DNA of 57,120 bases from Actinomycetota bacterium (lineage in GTDB: Bacteria > Actinomycetota > Acidimicrobiia > Acidimicrobiales > JAJPHE01), in the NCBI GenBank assembly GCA_027315345.1, contig DAHUYE010000038.1:1-57120 (forward strand), read 5' to 3'. The notes below the pieces were generated by a model. It searched no databases, was not told where the DNA came from, and saw nothing but the letters and a program-made list of their open reading frames with translations. The position numbers and the translations under genes were made by a program. Of the stretch, positions 9,401 through 17,107 are shown piece after piece. Each line of letters starts with the position of its first letter. The stretch's first letter is position 1.

Positions 9401-10090
9401 CAGGGCCCGGGTCTGTTCGGCCGGCCCCACCACCGCGACCCGGCGGAAGCCGGTCAGAGGGATGACCACCGGGGCGGCCGGCAGGCCGGCGGTACGGGCC
9501 ACCAGAGAATCGGCCAGCTCCGACAGACCCGGGTCGGGATCCGACTCGGGGGATTGATCCACAGCCGGCCGCACCGGCCGGAGTGCGGGGACGACCCCCA
9601 ACCCGAGGCGCACCGTCCCGAAGTCGGAGTCCCCGGGCCGGCGCTCCCACAGCCCCGACTCCGGCGTGAGGAAGTCGGAAAGGGCTTCGGGATGGGGGAA
9701 GATGCCGTTCAAGCCGGCCCGTTGCAGGGCGGCGGCGGAGGCGGCCTCCGCCTCCAGGCGGGCCAGGTGTTCCCGGTAGCGCTGCCGGACGGCCTCGTGC
9801 CGAGCCCGCCCCCGCCGGGCCGCCGCTCGCTGAGAGCCCAGCCCGGCCCCGACGCTGAGCAGCGCAACGCCTCCCGCCACGGCCAGATAGGCCACGGACC
9901 GGCCCATCACGGCTAGTCCCACCATGGAGAGCAGGCCGATGGCCGGGAACAGCAGCCCGATCATGGGCGAGCCACCGGCGGCGGCCCCGCGGCTGGGGAC
10001 GGCCGGCAGCCTGAGCTCCCCGCCCTCGGGGAGTCGGGGCCACATCCTCACCGGCCGCCGCACGGAACTGGTGGCCCTGGCCTTCCTCAC
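6488..10090 (-). CDS. EccC-type FtsK/SpoIIIE ATPase of a type VII-like secretion system
   Basis: The 1,200-residue protein has a basic N-terminus, two membrane helices (about residues 43-85), a linker domain and three tandem P-loop ATPase domains. Walker A motifs are GATGSGKSE (about 426-434), GAPRSGKSH (about 715-723) and GDSGSGRSG (about 968-976). The last has Arg in place of the catalytic Lys. Walker B-like motifs VVVVDEF, VFLLVDD and FLIIDDY follow each. This is the architecture of EccC, the motor of ESX/type VII secretion, where domain 1 drives transport and later domains bind substrates. No EccB, EccD, EccE, mycosin or WXG100 gene is visible nearby. The GTG start at 10090 is chosen, and ATG at residue 43 is an alternative. 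Confidence 0.85.
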   Translation of the reverse strand: MRKARATSSVRRPVRMWPRLPEGGELRLPAVPSRGAAAGGSPMIGLLFPAIGLLSMVGLAVMGRSVAYLAVAGGVALLSVGAGLGSQRAAARRGRARHEAVRQRYREHLARLEAEAASAAALQRAGLNGIFPHPEALSDFLTPESGLWERRPGDSDFGTVRLGLGVVPALRPVRPAVDQSPESDPDPGLSELADSLVARTAGLPAAPVVIPLTGFRRVAVVGPAEQTRALVRGWVAALAVFHAPGDLHVDAGPSGADWAWVAQLPHARPVAEEAVRGHRVQVDDGGPRTGSAATVISLIGPATGIPEDCEAVVEVHSDGTATYLESGPGGRLETGVRADGLSLTSARALAQGLAPRRLHQAERAPVAVRLSSLLGGARPLDCGDLEAGSHPRLLQAVIGTEANGHRLTFSLAEAAAGGSGPHGILVGATGSGKSELLRTVTLSLAKVHSPGLLNLVLMDFKGGAAFSGLAELPHVAGLVTNLAEDGGRIERARDALRAEIERRQEVLRAAGAESIRDLHDRAAGSLPYLVVVVDEFGELLASCPEFIDTFTTIASVGRSLGIHLLLATQRLDEGRIRRLEPHLRYRIALRTNTAQESRSVLDSPAAFELPSTPGGGWFRVDDRSVRFRAAVVGPELPALVQSAAAGADRARPVWLDPLPESLVLEDLLGIGPGRRPAPAPKLGEIPLGLVDVPRRQSQVPLIYDWRGAGGNLAIAGAPRSGKSHLLQTLAVALTAGRSVDQVHIYGLDPGAGGLTALAELPHVGAVVGSGDPAGASRLLRHLEGVIEARAGRHPSASDGGEPEVFLLVDDVGQLRQTMPELEVRMTAIANGGLRHGVHVVITANRWMDVRPQLLDAFGTRLELRLGDASDSMVGRRRALELPADVPGRGLTREGHVFQAARTEGLAEFIRRAKAAAGQVRAPALSHLPPVVPAPASPAPGSAFGLGRSEFRAEPVELDLTAPGAHLLVYGDSGSGRSGVLARVVGHLSRVERPGEDQRPLIHLVDPTRGLAGLARAVRPESYAVSAAAAGRLAVELAATLILRLPADELDEPGSVRAGPEHFLIIDDYERLLQNGSGPFGPLVDLIGWSADIGFHVVLARRVGGAARSAFEPFTQRLREAEPIGLVLSGSADEGPLLSGITAGRWSPGRGTLVRPGAAPVVLQCYLPAGATGAAGVTGVAGAAGQPGQPEERRLRLVGAE

Positions 10091-10095
10091 CGTGC

Positions 10096-10140
10096 CGGTT
10101 TAGCATTAAACATAATGAAAGACCATGATTTTTGCTGGAC
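10096..10140 (-). promoter_or_regulatory. AT-rich island upstream of the EccC-like gene
   Basis: A roughly 40-nt stretch rich in A and T (containing TAGCATTAAACATAATG on the plus strand) stands out in this GC-rich sequence and lies just before the GTG start at 10090. On the minus strand it offers TATGTT as a possible -10 element, but no good -35 is seen. It may also serve the divergent gene at 10202. Promoter function is inferred from composition and position only. Confidence 0.4.
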
Positions 10141-10201
10141 GGACTCCGGCCGGGTGCCGGCCGACAGGGGCAGTGGAACCCCGCCCTTCCGCCGCTAACC
10201 T

Positions 10202-10621
10202 GTGGCGGTGGCGACCATCGAGGCATCCCCGCTCAGCACCGGCCAGGGGCGGCCTCGGGACCTGACCCTCACCCGGGCTGATGCGGTGGCCCGGCGCCTC
10301 CTGTTCATCCCGCCCGAGTCGGGGGCCTCGGATTCCGACGCCCAGCGCCTCTTCAGCACCTCCATCCTCATTTCGGCCCTGCGCTGCCTCTTGACCTATG
10401 TGGCCTTTCCGGTCATCACCCCCCTGGTGGGGGCTCTGACCGGCGTGGCGCCCATCATCGGGATCCCGATAGCCGTGGTGGCCCTGGTCTTCGATGGGCT
10501 GGGAATCCGGCGCTTCTTCCAGGCCCGCCACCGGCTCCGCTGGCCGATCACGGCCATCTACCTGGCGGTGATGGGGTTGGTGTCCTATCTCCTGGCCGGG
10601 GACATCGCCCACTTCATCTGA
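10202..10621 (+). CDS. Small hydrophobic membrane protein of unknown function
   Basis: This 139-residue protein has a charged N-terminal 50 residues and then three hydrophobic segments, ending in LLAGDIAHFI. I do not recognise the family. The region around ALRCLLTYVAFPVITPLVGAL looks like a helical hairpin entering the membrane. GTG at 10202 is given as start, with another in-frame GTG two codons later. The gene is followed after 4 nt by the GT-C-like membrane protein, so the two are probably co-transcribed. Confidence 0.72.
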   Translation: MAVATIEASPLSTGQGRPRDLTLTRADAVARRLLFIPPESGASDSDAQRLFSTSILISALRCLLTYVAFPVITPLVGALTGVAPIIGIPIAVVALVFDGLGIRRFFQARHRLRWPITAIYLAVMGLVSYLLAGDIAHFI

Positions 10622-10625
10622 TCCG

Positions 10626-12392
10626 TTGACGGCCGCGTCCACCCCGGTCACCGGCGTGCCGGGCCGGGCCTGGTCGGCGCTGTCCCCCGGGGCCGCCATC
10701 ACCCCGTGGCTGGTCTTCCTTCTTACCGCCGCCGTTCATCTGGGCCTGAGCGTCCACATGCGGACCCCGATCATCCACGCCGATGAGTACGGCTACCTCA
10801 TGGGGGCCCATTTCCTGGCCCGGGGCGGCGTCCCGACCGGTAAGCCCTTCTCCCCGGGCTACAGCCTTCTGATCGTGCCGTTCTGGTGGCTGTCGGATTC
10901 CACCGCCACCGTCTACCGCTGGACGCTCGACCTCAACGCCGTGCTGGCCGGACTGTCCTCGGTGCTCCTACTCCGGCTGGCCCGGCGGGTGGCCCCCTCG
11001 GCCGGACCGGCCCGGTGGGCGGCCGCCGCTCTGGTGGTGGCCGCCTACCCGGCCACGCTCCTCTACTCCGACCTGGCCGAATCGGAAAACCTGCTCCTGC
11101 CCGGCTTCCTCCTCGTCTGCCTGCTCCTGATCCGGGCGTGGGAGAACCCCCGACCCCGGCGCTGGCTGGCCGCGGCGGTAGCCACCGGCCTGCTCTTTTG
11201 GGTCCACGAGCGCAGCGTGGTGGTGGCCGGGGCCCTGGCCCTGGTCGCCCTGGACAGTCTGCGGCCCTGGCGCCGGCACGGCCCATCCCTGGCCGTCACC
11301 GCCGGGGGGCTGGCTGTGACCATGACCGCCGGCGGTCTCCTCACGCACTGGGTGACCCGGCCGGTCCCGGGCCGTGAATTGCCCGCTACCGGTTCGACGG
11401 CCGGGCACATCCTGGCTCAGGTCGCCAGCGCCGGCGGCCTGGCCCATTTCGGAGCCGAGCTGGCCGGCCAGGCCCTCTACCTCATGGTCGGGGCCGGCGC
11501 CGTGATGGTGCTCGGCGTCCTGGGGCTGATGCGCAGACGGGGCCGGCCCGACGGCTGGGTGGGCCTCCCGGGCGGTCCCCTGCCCCTGTTCCTGGGTTTG
11601 GTGGTGCTGGCCGAAGCGGCTCTGGCCGCCGTCTATCTGGCCACCGGCAACCGGGTGGACATCGCCATCTACGGCCGGTACCTGGAGGTGTTCACCCCGC
11701 CGGTGATGCTGTTGGGGGTGCTGGCCGGGATGCGCCTGGCCGGGGCCCGCCCGTGGTGGCGCGGGGTGGTCCCCGCCCTGGTCGCCACCGGGACCCTGGC
11801 GGTCACCGCTGCCGGCGTGGCCCTGGAGTGGGGCCGGGTCCTCTCCGGCCTGGTCGTCACCGCCAACATCCTGGCCGTGGCCGACGTGGTCCGGGGCAGC
11901 CCGGCCCGGGTGGCCCTGGGCTCACTGGCCGGAGCCGGCCTGGTCGCCACGCTGGCGGTGCTGGCCGGCTTCCGCCTGTCCGCCTGGGGCGGGGCCGCCA
12001 TCGCCCTGGCCGTCATGGTCCCGGCCTCGGCCTACGGCTACTCCTACCTGATCAGCCAGACCAACGGGAGGCTGGCCGAGAGGGCCCTGCCGGAGGCCAT
12101 TGTCGCCATAGAGCACGCCGACCATGTCAGCTGCGTCTCGTGGGACTCCGACGTCGGGGACGAGTGGTCCTTCTACAACACCCGGCTCTTCGCCCCCGAG
12201 GAGGCCTTCGACGTCTTCAACTCGGACCGGGAGACGACCCTGCCCTGCCAGTCCGGGCTGGTGGTGGCGGGCCGGTCCTTCTCGAAGACGGCGGCCTTCG
12301 CCGGGGCCAGGTTGCTCCTGAACGAACCGTCCCCGGCCAGCCTGTGGGTGATGCCCGGCCCCCTGGCCCGGGAGCTGGCCGCCCGACCCTGA
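10626..12392 (+). CDS. Polytopic membrane protein, probable GT-C type glycosyltransferase
   Basis: The 588-residue protein has about ten to twelve membrane helices. An acidic pair stands in the first extracytosolic loop (IIHADEYGYLMGA), the hallmark position of GT-C enzymes such as PMT/ArnT that use polyprenyl-phosphate sugars. The motif SPGYSLLIVPFW after it is also usual in this group. The C-terminal about 100 residues form a soluble extracytosolic part containing SCVSWDSDVGDEWSFYN. A role in cell-wall glycan or protein glycosylation is inferred, and donor and acceptor are unknown. The TTG start at 10626 lies 4 nt after the upstream gene. Confidence 0.75.
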   Translation: MTAASTPVTGVPGRAWSALSPGAAITPWLVFLLTAAVHLGLSVHMRTPIIHADEYGYLMGAHFLARGGVPTGKPFSPGYSLLIVPFWWLSDSTATVYRWTLDLNAVLAGLSSVLLLRLARRVAPSAGPARWAAAALVVAAYPATLLYSDLAESENLLLPGFLLVCLLLIRAWENPRPRRWLAAAVATGLLFWVHERSVVVAGALALVALDSLRPWRRHGPSLAVTAGGLAVTMTAGGLLTHWVTRPVPGRELPATGSTAGHILAQVASAGGLAHFGAELAGQALYLMVGAGAVMVLGVLGLMRRRGRPDGWVGLPGGPLPLFLGLVVLAEAALAAVYLATGNRVDIAIYGRYLEVFTPPVMLLGVLAGMRLAGARPWWRGVVPALVATGTLAVTAAGVALEWGRVLSGLVVTANILAVADVVRGSPARVALGSLAGAGLVATLAVLAGFRLSAWGGAAIALAVMVPASAYGYSYLISQTNGRLAERALPEAIVAIEHADHVSCVSWDSDVGDEWSFYNTRLFAPEEAFDVFNSDRETTLPCQSGLVVAGRSFSKTAAFAGARLLLNEPSPASLWVMPGPLARELAARP

Positions 12393-12402
12393 CGCGGCCG
12401 CC

Positions 12403-12420
12403 CCGGGCGTCGGCGCCCGG
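12403..12420. terminator. GC-rich hairpin between convergent genes
   Basis: A perfect 7-bp stem CCGGGCG/CGCCCGG with a TCGG tetraloop lies 10 nt after the stop of the GT-C-like gene and 23 nt past the end of the convergent 98-residue gene. There is no T-tract, as is common in GC-rich actinobacteria. A bidirectional terminator is plausible. Confidence 0.45.
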
Positions 12421-12442
12421 CGGCGCTGCGGTCGGCGCCCGG

Positions 12443-12739
12443 TCAGTCCTCGTCCAGGCCGGCGGTCGGGGGCCGCCACAGATCAGCGGCGGCGGCCAGG
12501 GCGATGGCGATGCCGGCGGCCCGCTCGATGACGGCGGCCATGTAGTGCTCGGCGGTGGTGGAGTGTCCGCCCAAGGGAGGGGGGCCGAGCGAGCGCAGCA
12601 GGGAGGTGGGATCGCCCGCCCCGGTGATGGGCTCGGGCGCCGGCAGGGCCGGCGGCAGGGCCCAGATGTCCACCCGGCGGGGGCGGCGGCCGGCCCGCCG
12701 GCGGCGCTGCGGCGGGCGGACGTTGTGCGGATCGCTCAT
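12443..12739 (-). CDS. 98-residue protein coupled to the SNF2 helicase
   Basis: The protein starts MSDPHNVRPPQRRRRAGRR, a very basic stretch. A proline-rich middle follows, then a helical C-terminal half (AEHYMAAVIERAAGIAIALAAAADLW). No known domain is recognised. Its ATG shares one base with the helicase stop (TGATG), so it is almost certainly translated together with the helicase. The basic N-terminus suggests nucleic acid or helicase contact, but this is only inference. Confidence 0.65.
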   Translation of the reverse strand: MSDPHNVRPPQRRRRAGRRPRRVDIWALPPALPAPEPITGAGDPTSLLRSLGPPPLGGHSTTAEHYMAAVIERAAGIAIALAAAADLWRPPTAGLDED

Positions 12740-15700
12740 CACTGGTCGGCCTCGGTCAGTAGGGTGTCGCGGCGTAGGCCCAGAGCGGTGCGCAACTGGG
12801 CGGCGTCGAGGTCGGACAACGAGCTCGACTTGGGCAGGACCATGTCGGCCACGTGGCGCTTGCCTGCCACGATCTCCTCCACCCGCTCGTCCACGGTGCC
12901 GGGGCAGACCAGGCGGTGGGAGACGACCGTGCGGGTCTGGCCGATGCGCCAGGCCCGGTCCCGGGCCTGGTCCTCCACGGCCGGGTTCCACCAGCGGTCG
13001 TAGAGCACGACGTGGGAGGCGGCGGTCAGGTTGAGGCCGGTCCCGCCCGCCTTGAGCGAGAGCACCAGGGCCCCGGCCCCGGGCCGGGACTGGAAGTCGG
13101 CCACGATCTGGTCCCGGGCCATCCGCCCCAGTCCGCCGTGGTAACAGGTGACCGGGGCGCCGGTGGTCTCGGTGAGATGGTCGGCCATCTTCTTGCCCCA
13201 CTCGGCGAAGTGGGTGAACACCAGCACCTTCTCCTCCGCCGCAAAGACCGCTTCCACGATTTCCTCCAGGCGGGAGAGCTTGCCCGAGCGGCCCGTGAGC
13301 GGCCGGTCATCGGCTTCGTAGGCGGCCGGGTGGTTGCAGATCTGCTTTAGAGCGGTGATGGCGGCCAGGATGGCGCCCTGGGCCGGCTTGTCCGGGCCGT
13401 TGAGCAGGTTGTCCAGCACCGCCTGGTACAGGCCGATCTGCTCGGGCGTCATGGTGCAGTGGTCGAGCTCATCGATGCGATCCGGGAGCTCCCGGGCCAC
13501 GATCGGTTCGCTCTTGGTGCGGCGGAAGACCAGGATGCCGTTGAGGGCCCGGAGGGCGGCCTCGCCCTCCCCGGACAGCTTGGCGATGAAGGCGGGGCGG
13601 GACCCGACCAGACCCGGATTGGTGAAGTCCAGGATCGACCACAGGTCGCCCAAGCCGTTCTCCACCGGCGTGCCGGTCAGGGCGAGGCGAACCCGGGCTT
13701 TCAGCCGGCGCAGCTGGGAGGCCGTCTCGCTGGAGGGGTTCTTGATGGCCTGGGCCTCGTCCAGCACCAGGCGGTCCCACTCCACTCCCGACAGGGCGTC
13801 GACATCTCGCACGGCCGTGCCGTAGGTGGTGATGACAACGTCGGCGCCGGCTGCCTCGGCGGCCAGGTCATCTTCGGACGCCCGGGTGGCGCCGTGGTGG
13901 ACGACCACCTTGAGGCCGGGGGTGAAGCGGGCCGCCTCTGCCGCCCAGTTCCCCACCACGGCCGGGGGGGCCACCACCAGAGCCGGACCCCCGCCCTGGG
14001 AGCGGGCCAGGTGGGCCAGGATGGTCGGGGTCTTGCCCAGGCCCATGTCCAGGGCCAGACAGCCGCCCAGTCCGACCCGGTCCAGAAAGCCCAGCCAGGC
14101 CAGGGCCTCGGCCTGGTAGCTCCGCATCCTTCCCACGAAGCCCTCCGGCTCGGTGACCGGGTCGGTGGGCACACTGCGGGCCGCCTCCAACAACTCGGCC
14201 GCCCACCCGCCGCCTTCGACCTCCAGGCCCCCGGCCAGGGGGGACGCCTCCAGCCCCACGGCGTGGCGGAGGATCTCGGCCCCGGACAGCCGGGTGGTGT
14301 GGGCCCGCTCGGCCAGGGCGGCGGCGGCCTCCTTCAGATCGGCATGGTCGAGCTCGACCCAGCGGCCCCGGGAGCGGACCAGCGGCTTGGCCTCGGCGGC
14401 CAGACGGGCCACTTCGGCGGCGGTCAGCTCCACGTCGTCGAAAACCACCGACCAGCGCACGTCGGAGAGCTGGCTGGCTCCCACCATGCTCGGCCCGGTG
14501 GGCATGGAGAACAACCGGAGGCGCCCGGCCGGCTTGTGCCGGGACAGGGCGGGGACCCGCACTTCGAAGCCGGCCGCCTCCAGGGAGGCGCCGGTGGAGG
14601 TCATGAGGTCCCAGGCCTCGGTCTGGTCGAGATAGACCTCGCCCCGGCGCAGCCCGCCCGGGCGGAGCAGAGCGGGGAAGAGGCGCTCGAGACGGTCAAG
14701 CTCCTCGCCCATGGCGGCGGCGCTCTTGGTCCCGGCCAGGGCCTGTTCCACCGGGGCCAGGCGGCCCTCGGCCCCGATGGCCAGGACGGAGAGGAACCAG
14801 GCGTTGCCCTTATCGGGCGGATCCAGGTTGACGATCAGGCGGGGCCGGTTGGGGTCGGCCACCCGGCCCACCCAGCGCTCCAGGCGCCCGCCGACATCGG
14901 CGGCGGCGTGGCCCGGGGCCCGGAAGGCCGACCCGTCCAGTCGGGTGACGACGGCCTCGGCCACCTGGGAGGTGCTGTTGGTCACGGGAGGAGGAGCCGG
15001 CAGTTCGATGCGAGAGGCGGCGTCGCTGACCACGGTGGCCACCACCGCCGCCAGCACGGACAGGACGATGGAACGGGCGTCGGCCTGGCCCAGGATGCGG
15101 ACGGGGCCGGGCATGGCCGCCGCCAGCTGACTGACCCGGGCCGAATCGATCAGGGCCGGGGACCAGTGGACGGAGAGTTCCTGGCCCCCGCTGCCCGGGC
15201 GCTTCTTGCGGTCCAGGGTGGGCACCACCCGGCCTTCGGCCACCAGGCGGACGCCCTCCACCGCCACCCGGCCCAGCCAGGTGACGCTGGGGCCGACCAA
15301 CTCGGAAGCCGGCGCCGGCTGCTCCTCCTCGGCGCCGGCGTCCTCGTTGCCGGCGTCCTCGTCGGGCTCGGCCTGACCGTTGGACCCGGCGTGACCGTTG
15401 GACTCGGCGTGACCGTTGGACCCGGCGTGACCGTCGCGCTTGGCCTGAGCGCCGGACTCGGCCTGAGCGCCGGACTCGGCGTGACCGTTGGACTCAGCCG
15501 GAGCGGGCGCCACCGAGGCGCCGGCGGCTGCCCCGGCCGCCACCAGCCAGCCCAGGGCGGCGGACAGAGGAATGGCCAGAGCGGCGGCGGTCTGGCCGCC
15601 GGGGATGGTCACGTCGGGATGGGGCGCCCAGCCGTGGGGGGGGCCGCCCGCCTCCTCCAGGAGATCAGCCAACCCGTCGTTGTCCTCGGGCTCGGCCCCG

Positions 15701-16056
15701 GGACCGCCGGCCCAGACCACCACCGAGTCCCCGGACCAGGAGGCCTGGAGGAGAGCGTCGGCGTATTCGGCATCTGGGCCGGCCTCCGGGTCGGCGTCGT
15801 CCCCGAAGCGGAGGCGGCGAAGGGCCCGCTCCAGCAGATCCAGAGTCGAATCGAAGTCGGCCAGGGCCTGGGCCCGCTCCGGGCCGGTCAGGCGGGTGAC
15901 GGCCCCCCGGCGGTTGCGGGTGTCCCGCACCAGCACCTCCAGGGCGTACTGCCAGGCGCGGGGATCGGCCTCCAGGCGTTCGAGCTGGTCCGGAGTGGCG
16001 ACGCCCTCGGCCGCGGCCAGCGCGGCAGTTTCGAGGACCTCGGTGTCTAGGTGCAT
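12739..16056 (-). CDS. SNF2-family DNA helicase/translocase with SNF2_assoc (DUF3670) region
   Basis: The protein is 1,105 residues long. The C-terminal half is an SNF2 ATPase with motif I DMGLGKT, motif II LDEAQAIKN, motif III LTGTPVEN and the C-lobe signature KAGGTGLNL...DRWWNPAVEDQA..RAWRIGQ. The middle region (LRRGEVYLDQTEAWDL and onward) matches the bacterial SNF2-associated domain. The N-terminal part contains a low-complexity linker of NGHAES/GAQAES repeats. Such proteins move on duplex DNA and remodel protein-DNA complexes. The biological role in actinobacteria is not settled. The open frame continues upstream to 16917, but that part is antisense to the SGNH gene, so ATG at 16056 is used. 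Confidence 0.92.
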   Translation of the reverse strand: MHLDTEVLETAALAAAEGVATPDQLERLEADPRAWQYALEVLVRDTRNRRGAVTRLTGPERAQALADFDSTLDLLERALRRLRFGDDADPEAGPDAEYADALLQASWSGDSVVVWAGGPGAEPEDNDGLADLLEEAGGPPHGWAPHPDVTIPGGQTAAALAIPLSAALGWLVAAGAAAGASVAPAPAESNGHAESGAQAESGAQAKRDGHAGSNGHAESNGHAGSNGQAEPDEDAGNEDAGAEEEQPAPASELVGPSVTWLGRVAVEGVRLVAEGRVVPTLDRKKRPGSGGQELSVHWSPALIDSARVSQLAAAMPGPVRILGQADARSIVLSVLAAVVATVVSDAASRIELPAPPPVTNSTSQVAEAVVTRLDGSAFRAPGHAAADVGGRLERWVGRVADPNRPRLIVNLDPPDKGNAWFLSVLAIGAEGRLAPVEQALAGTKSAAAMGEELDRLERLFPALLRPGGLRRGEVYLDQTEAWDLMTSTGASLEAAGFEVRVPALSRHKPAGRLRLFSMPTGPSMVGASQLSDVRWSVVFDDVELTAAEVARLAAEAKPLVRSRGRWVELDHADLKEAAAALAERAHTTRLSGAEILRHAVGLEASPLAGGLEVEGGGWAAELLEAARSVPTDPVTEPEGFVGRMRSYQAEALAWLGFLDRVGLGGCLALDMGLGKTPTILAHLARSQGGGPALVVAPPAVVGNWAAEAARFTPGLKVVVHHGATRASEDDLAAEAAGADVVITTYGTAVRDVDALSGVEWDRLVLDEAQAIKNPSSETASQLRRLKARVRLALTGTPVENGLGDLWSILDFTNPGLVGSRPAFIAKLSGEGEAALRALNGILVFRRTKSEPIVARELPDRIDELDHCTMTPEQIGLYQAVLDNLLNGPDKPAQGAILAAITALKQICNHPAAYEADDRPLTGRSGKLSRLEEIVEAVFAAEEKVLVFTHFAEWGKKMADHLTETTGAPVTCYHGGLGRMARDQIVADFQSRPGAGALVLSLKAGGTGLNLTAASHVVLYDRWWNPAVEDQARDRAWRIGQTRTVVSHRLVCPGTVDERVEEIVAGKRHVADMVLPKSSSLSDLDAAQLRTALGLRRDTLLTEADQ
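15371..15496 (-). repeat. Seven 18-bp tandem repeats inside the SNF2 gene
   Basis: Seven units of an 18-bp motif (GCGTGACCGTTGGACTCG and variants on the plus strand) run without interruption. They encode six-residue units such as SNGHAE and SGAQAE in the helicase linker. The unit length is a multiple of three, so changes in copy number keep the frame. Confidence 0.9.
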
Positions 16057-16204
16057 ATATGGGCCGCTGTTCCTGTGCGAGTCATCTCTTCGGCTCGGCT
16101 GGACCGTTACCCGAACTCGCACCCCTCGGGCCGGCCCTCTGGTGATCCGCTCTACCGCTACCGCGGGCGGAACGCTGGAACCGTCCCCGATAGTACAGCA
16201 CCGC

Positions 16205-17050
16205 TCAGCCCAGCTGATCCTCCAGGGGCCGGCGGATGATGGCCTGGCCGTAACGGGCGGCTCCGTTGCCGTATGGATCGAGGTGGATGGCGTCGTGACC
16301 GCCCATGCGGACCTGGACGGTGGCCGAGGGCAGGCGGCAGTTGTGAACGTCCCAGGGCATGCAGGTCTCGTCCAGCTGCCAACTGAGGGAAAGGTTGGAC
16401 ACGGCCGCGGCGGCGGCCGGGTCGTAACTCCAGCCGTCCCGCACCCCCTCGGGGGAAGCGGCCATCTGCTGGTACAGCCGATTGAAGGCCGGGTCCCCGT
16501 TGAAGCCGTAGCCGGGCACGCCCCCGTTGGCCACGTAGGTCCCGGGCGGTGTGGCCGGGTTCCGGGGCGGAGCGGCGGCCAGGTAGACCCGGGCCCCGTG
16601 GGCGGAGGCGTAGGCGGCCATGGCGGTGAGATCGACCCGGTAGGTGGCCAGCAGGGCGGCCAGGGAGTAATGGGTGCCGGCGTCCACGCAGCCGGCCTGG
16701 GGTCCGGACAGGCCCGGGTTACCGCTGAAGGCCAGGACCACCGCCCCGGGGCGGAGTTCGTCCACCAGGGCCCGGAAGTTGTCATCGATCCCGCTGTGAG
16801 GATTGGCCTGGCCGTCCCACCAGTCGCACGGAGCGGTGCCGGGACCGCCCGCCGGCCAGGCCGTGGTCTCCGGAGGCGTCCACCACCGGATGGCGGCGGC
16901 GGCCTGGGCGACCACACTGTCGCCCACCACCAGGACCGACCTCGGCGACGGCGAAGCTGCCGCCGGCGCGGCCAGCGCCGCCACGGTCATTACCCCGGTG
17001 ATGGCGGCCACTCGGCCGATCCGTCCGGCCACCCGGGAGGTTTTCCCCAC
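16205..17050 (-). CDS. Secreted SGNH/GDSL-type hydrolase
   Basis: The 281-residue protein begins with a signal peptide (MGKTSRVAGRIGRVAAIT..., cleavage likely after APAAAS). The mature part shows SGNH blocks: the nucleophile in VVGDSVV, an Asn-containing block FSGNPG, and the catalytic Asp-His pair in DAIHLDPYGN near the C-terminus. Four Cys residues may form disulfides outside the cell. SGNH enzymes are esterases, lipases or sugar O-acetyl hydrolases, and similar actinobacterial proteins resemble the extracellular part of OafA-type acyltransferases. Substrate is unknown. GTG at 17050 is the likely start. About 150 nt without genes separate it from the SNF2 gene. Confidence 0.8.
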   Translation of the reverse strand: MGKTSRVAGRIGRVAAITGVMTVAALAAPAAASPSPRSVLVVGDSVVAQAAAAIRWWTPPETTAWPAGGPGTAPCDWWDGQANPHSGIDDNFRALVDELRPGAVVLAFSGNPGLSGPQAGCVDAGTHYSLAALLATYRVDLTAMAAYASAHGARVYLAAAPPRNPATPPGTYVANGGVPGYGFNGDPAFNRLYQQMAASPEGVRDGWSYDPAAAAAVSNLSLSWQLDETCMPWDVHNCRLPSATVQVRMGGHDAIHLDPYGNGAARYGQAIIRRPLEDQLG

Positions 17051-17107
17051 CGGGACTCATTCGATGCGAGGAGGGCCCGGACCTGCTGTGTAGGAGTGTT
17101 GAGGCGG

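Noticed and set aside
13459-16050. Very long open frame on the plus strand (863 codons), antisense to the SNF2 gene
   Set aside because: Its translation is Gly/Pro/Gln/His-rich with no domain. It is a by-product of GC-rich codon usage opposite a clear helicase gene.
16057-16917. Upstream extension of the SNF2 frame
   Set aside because: It overlaps the SGNH hydrolase on the same strand in another frame, and the protein character begins only at ATG 16056.
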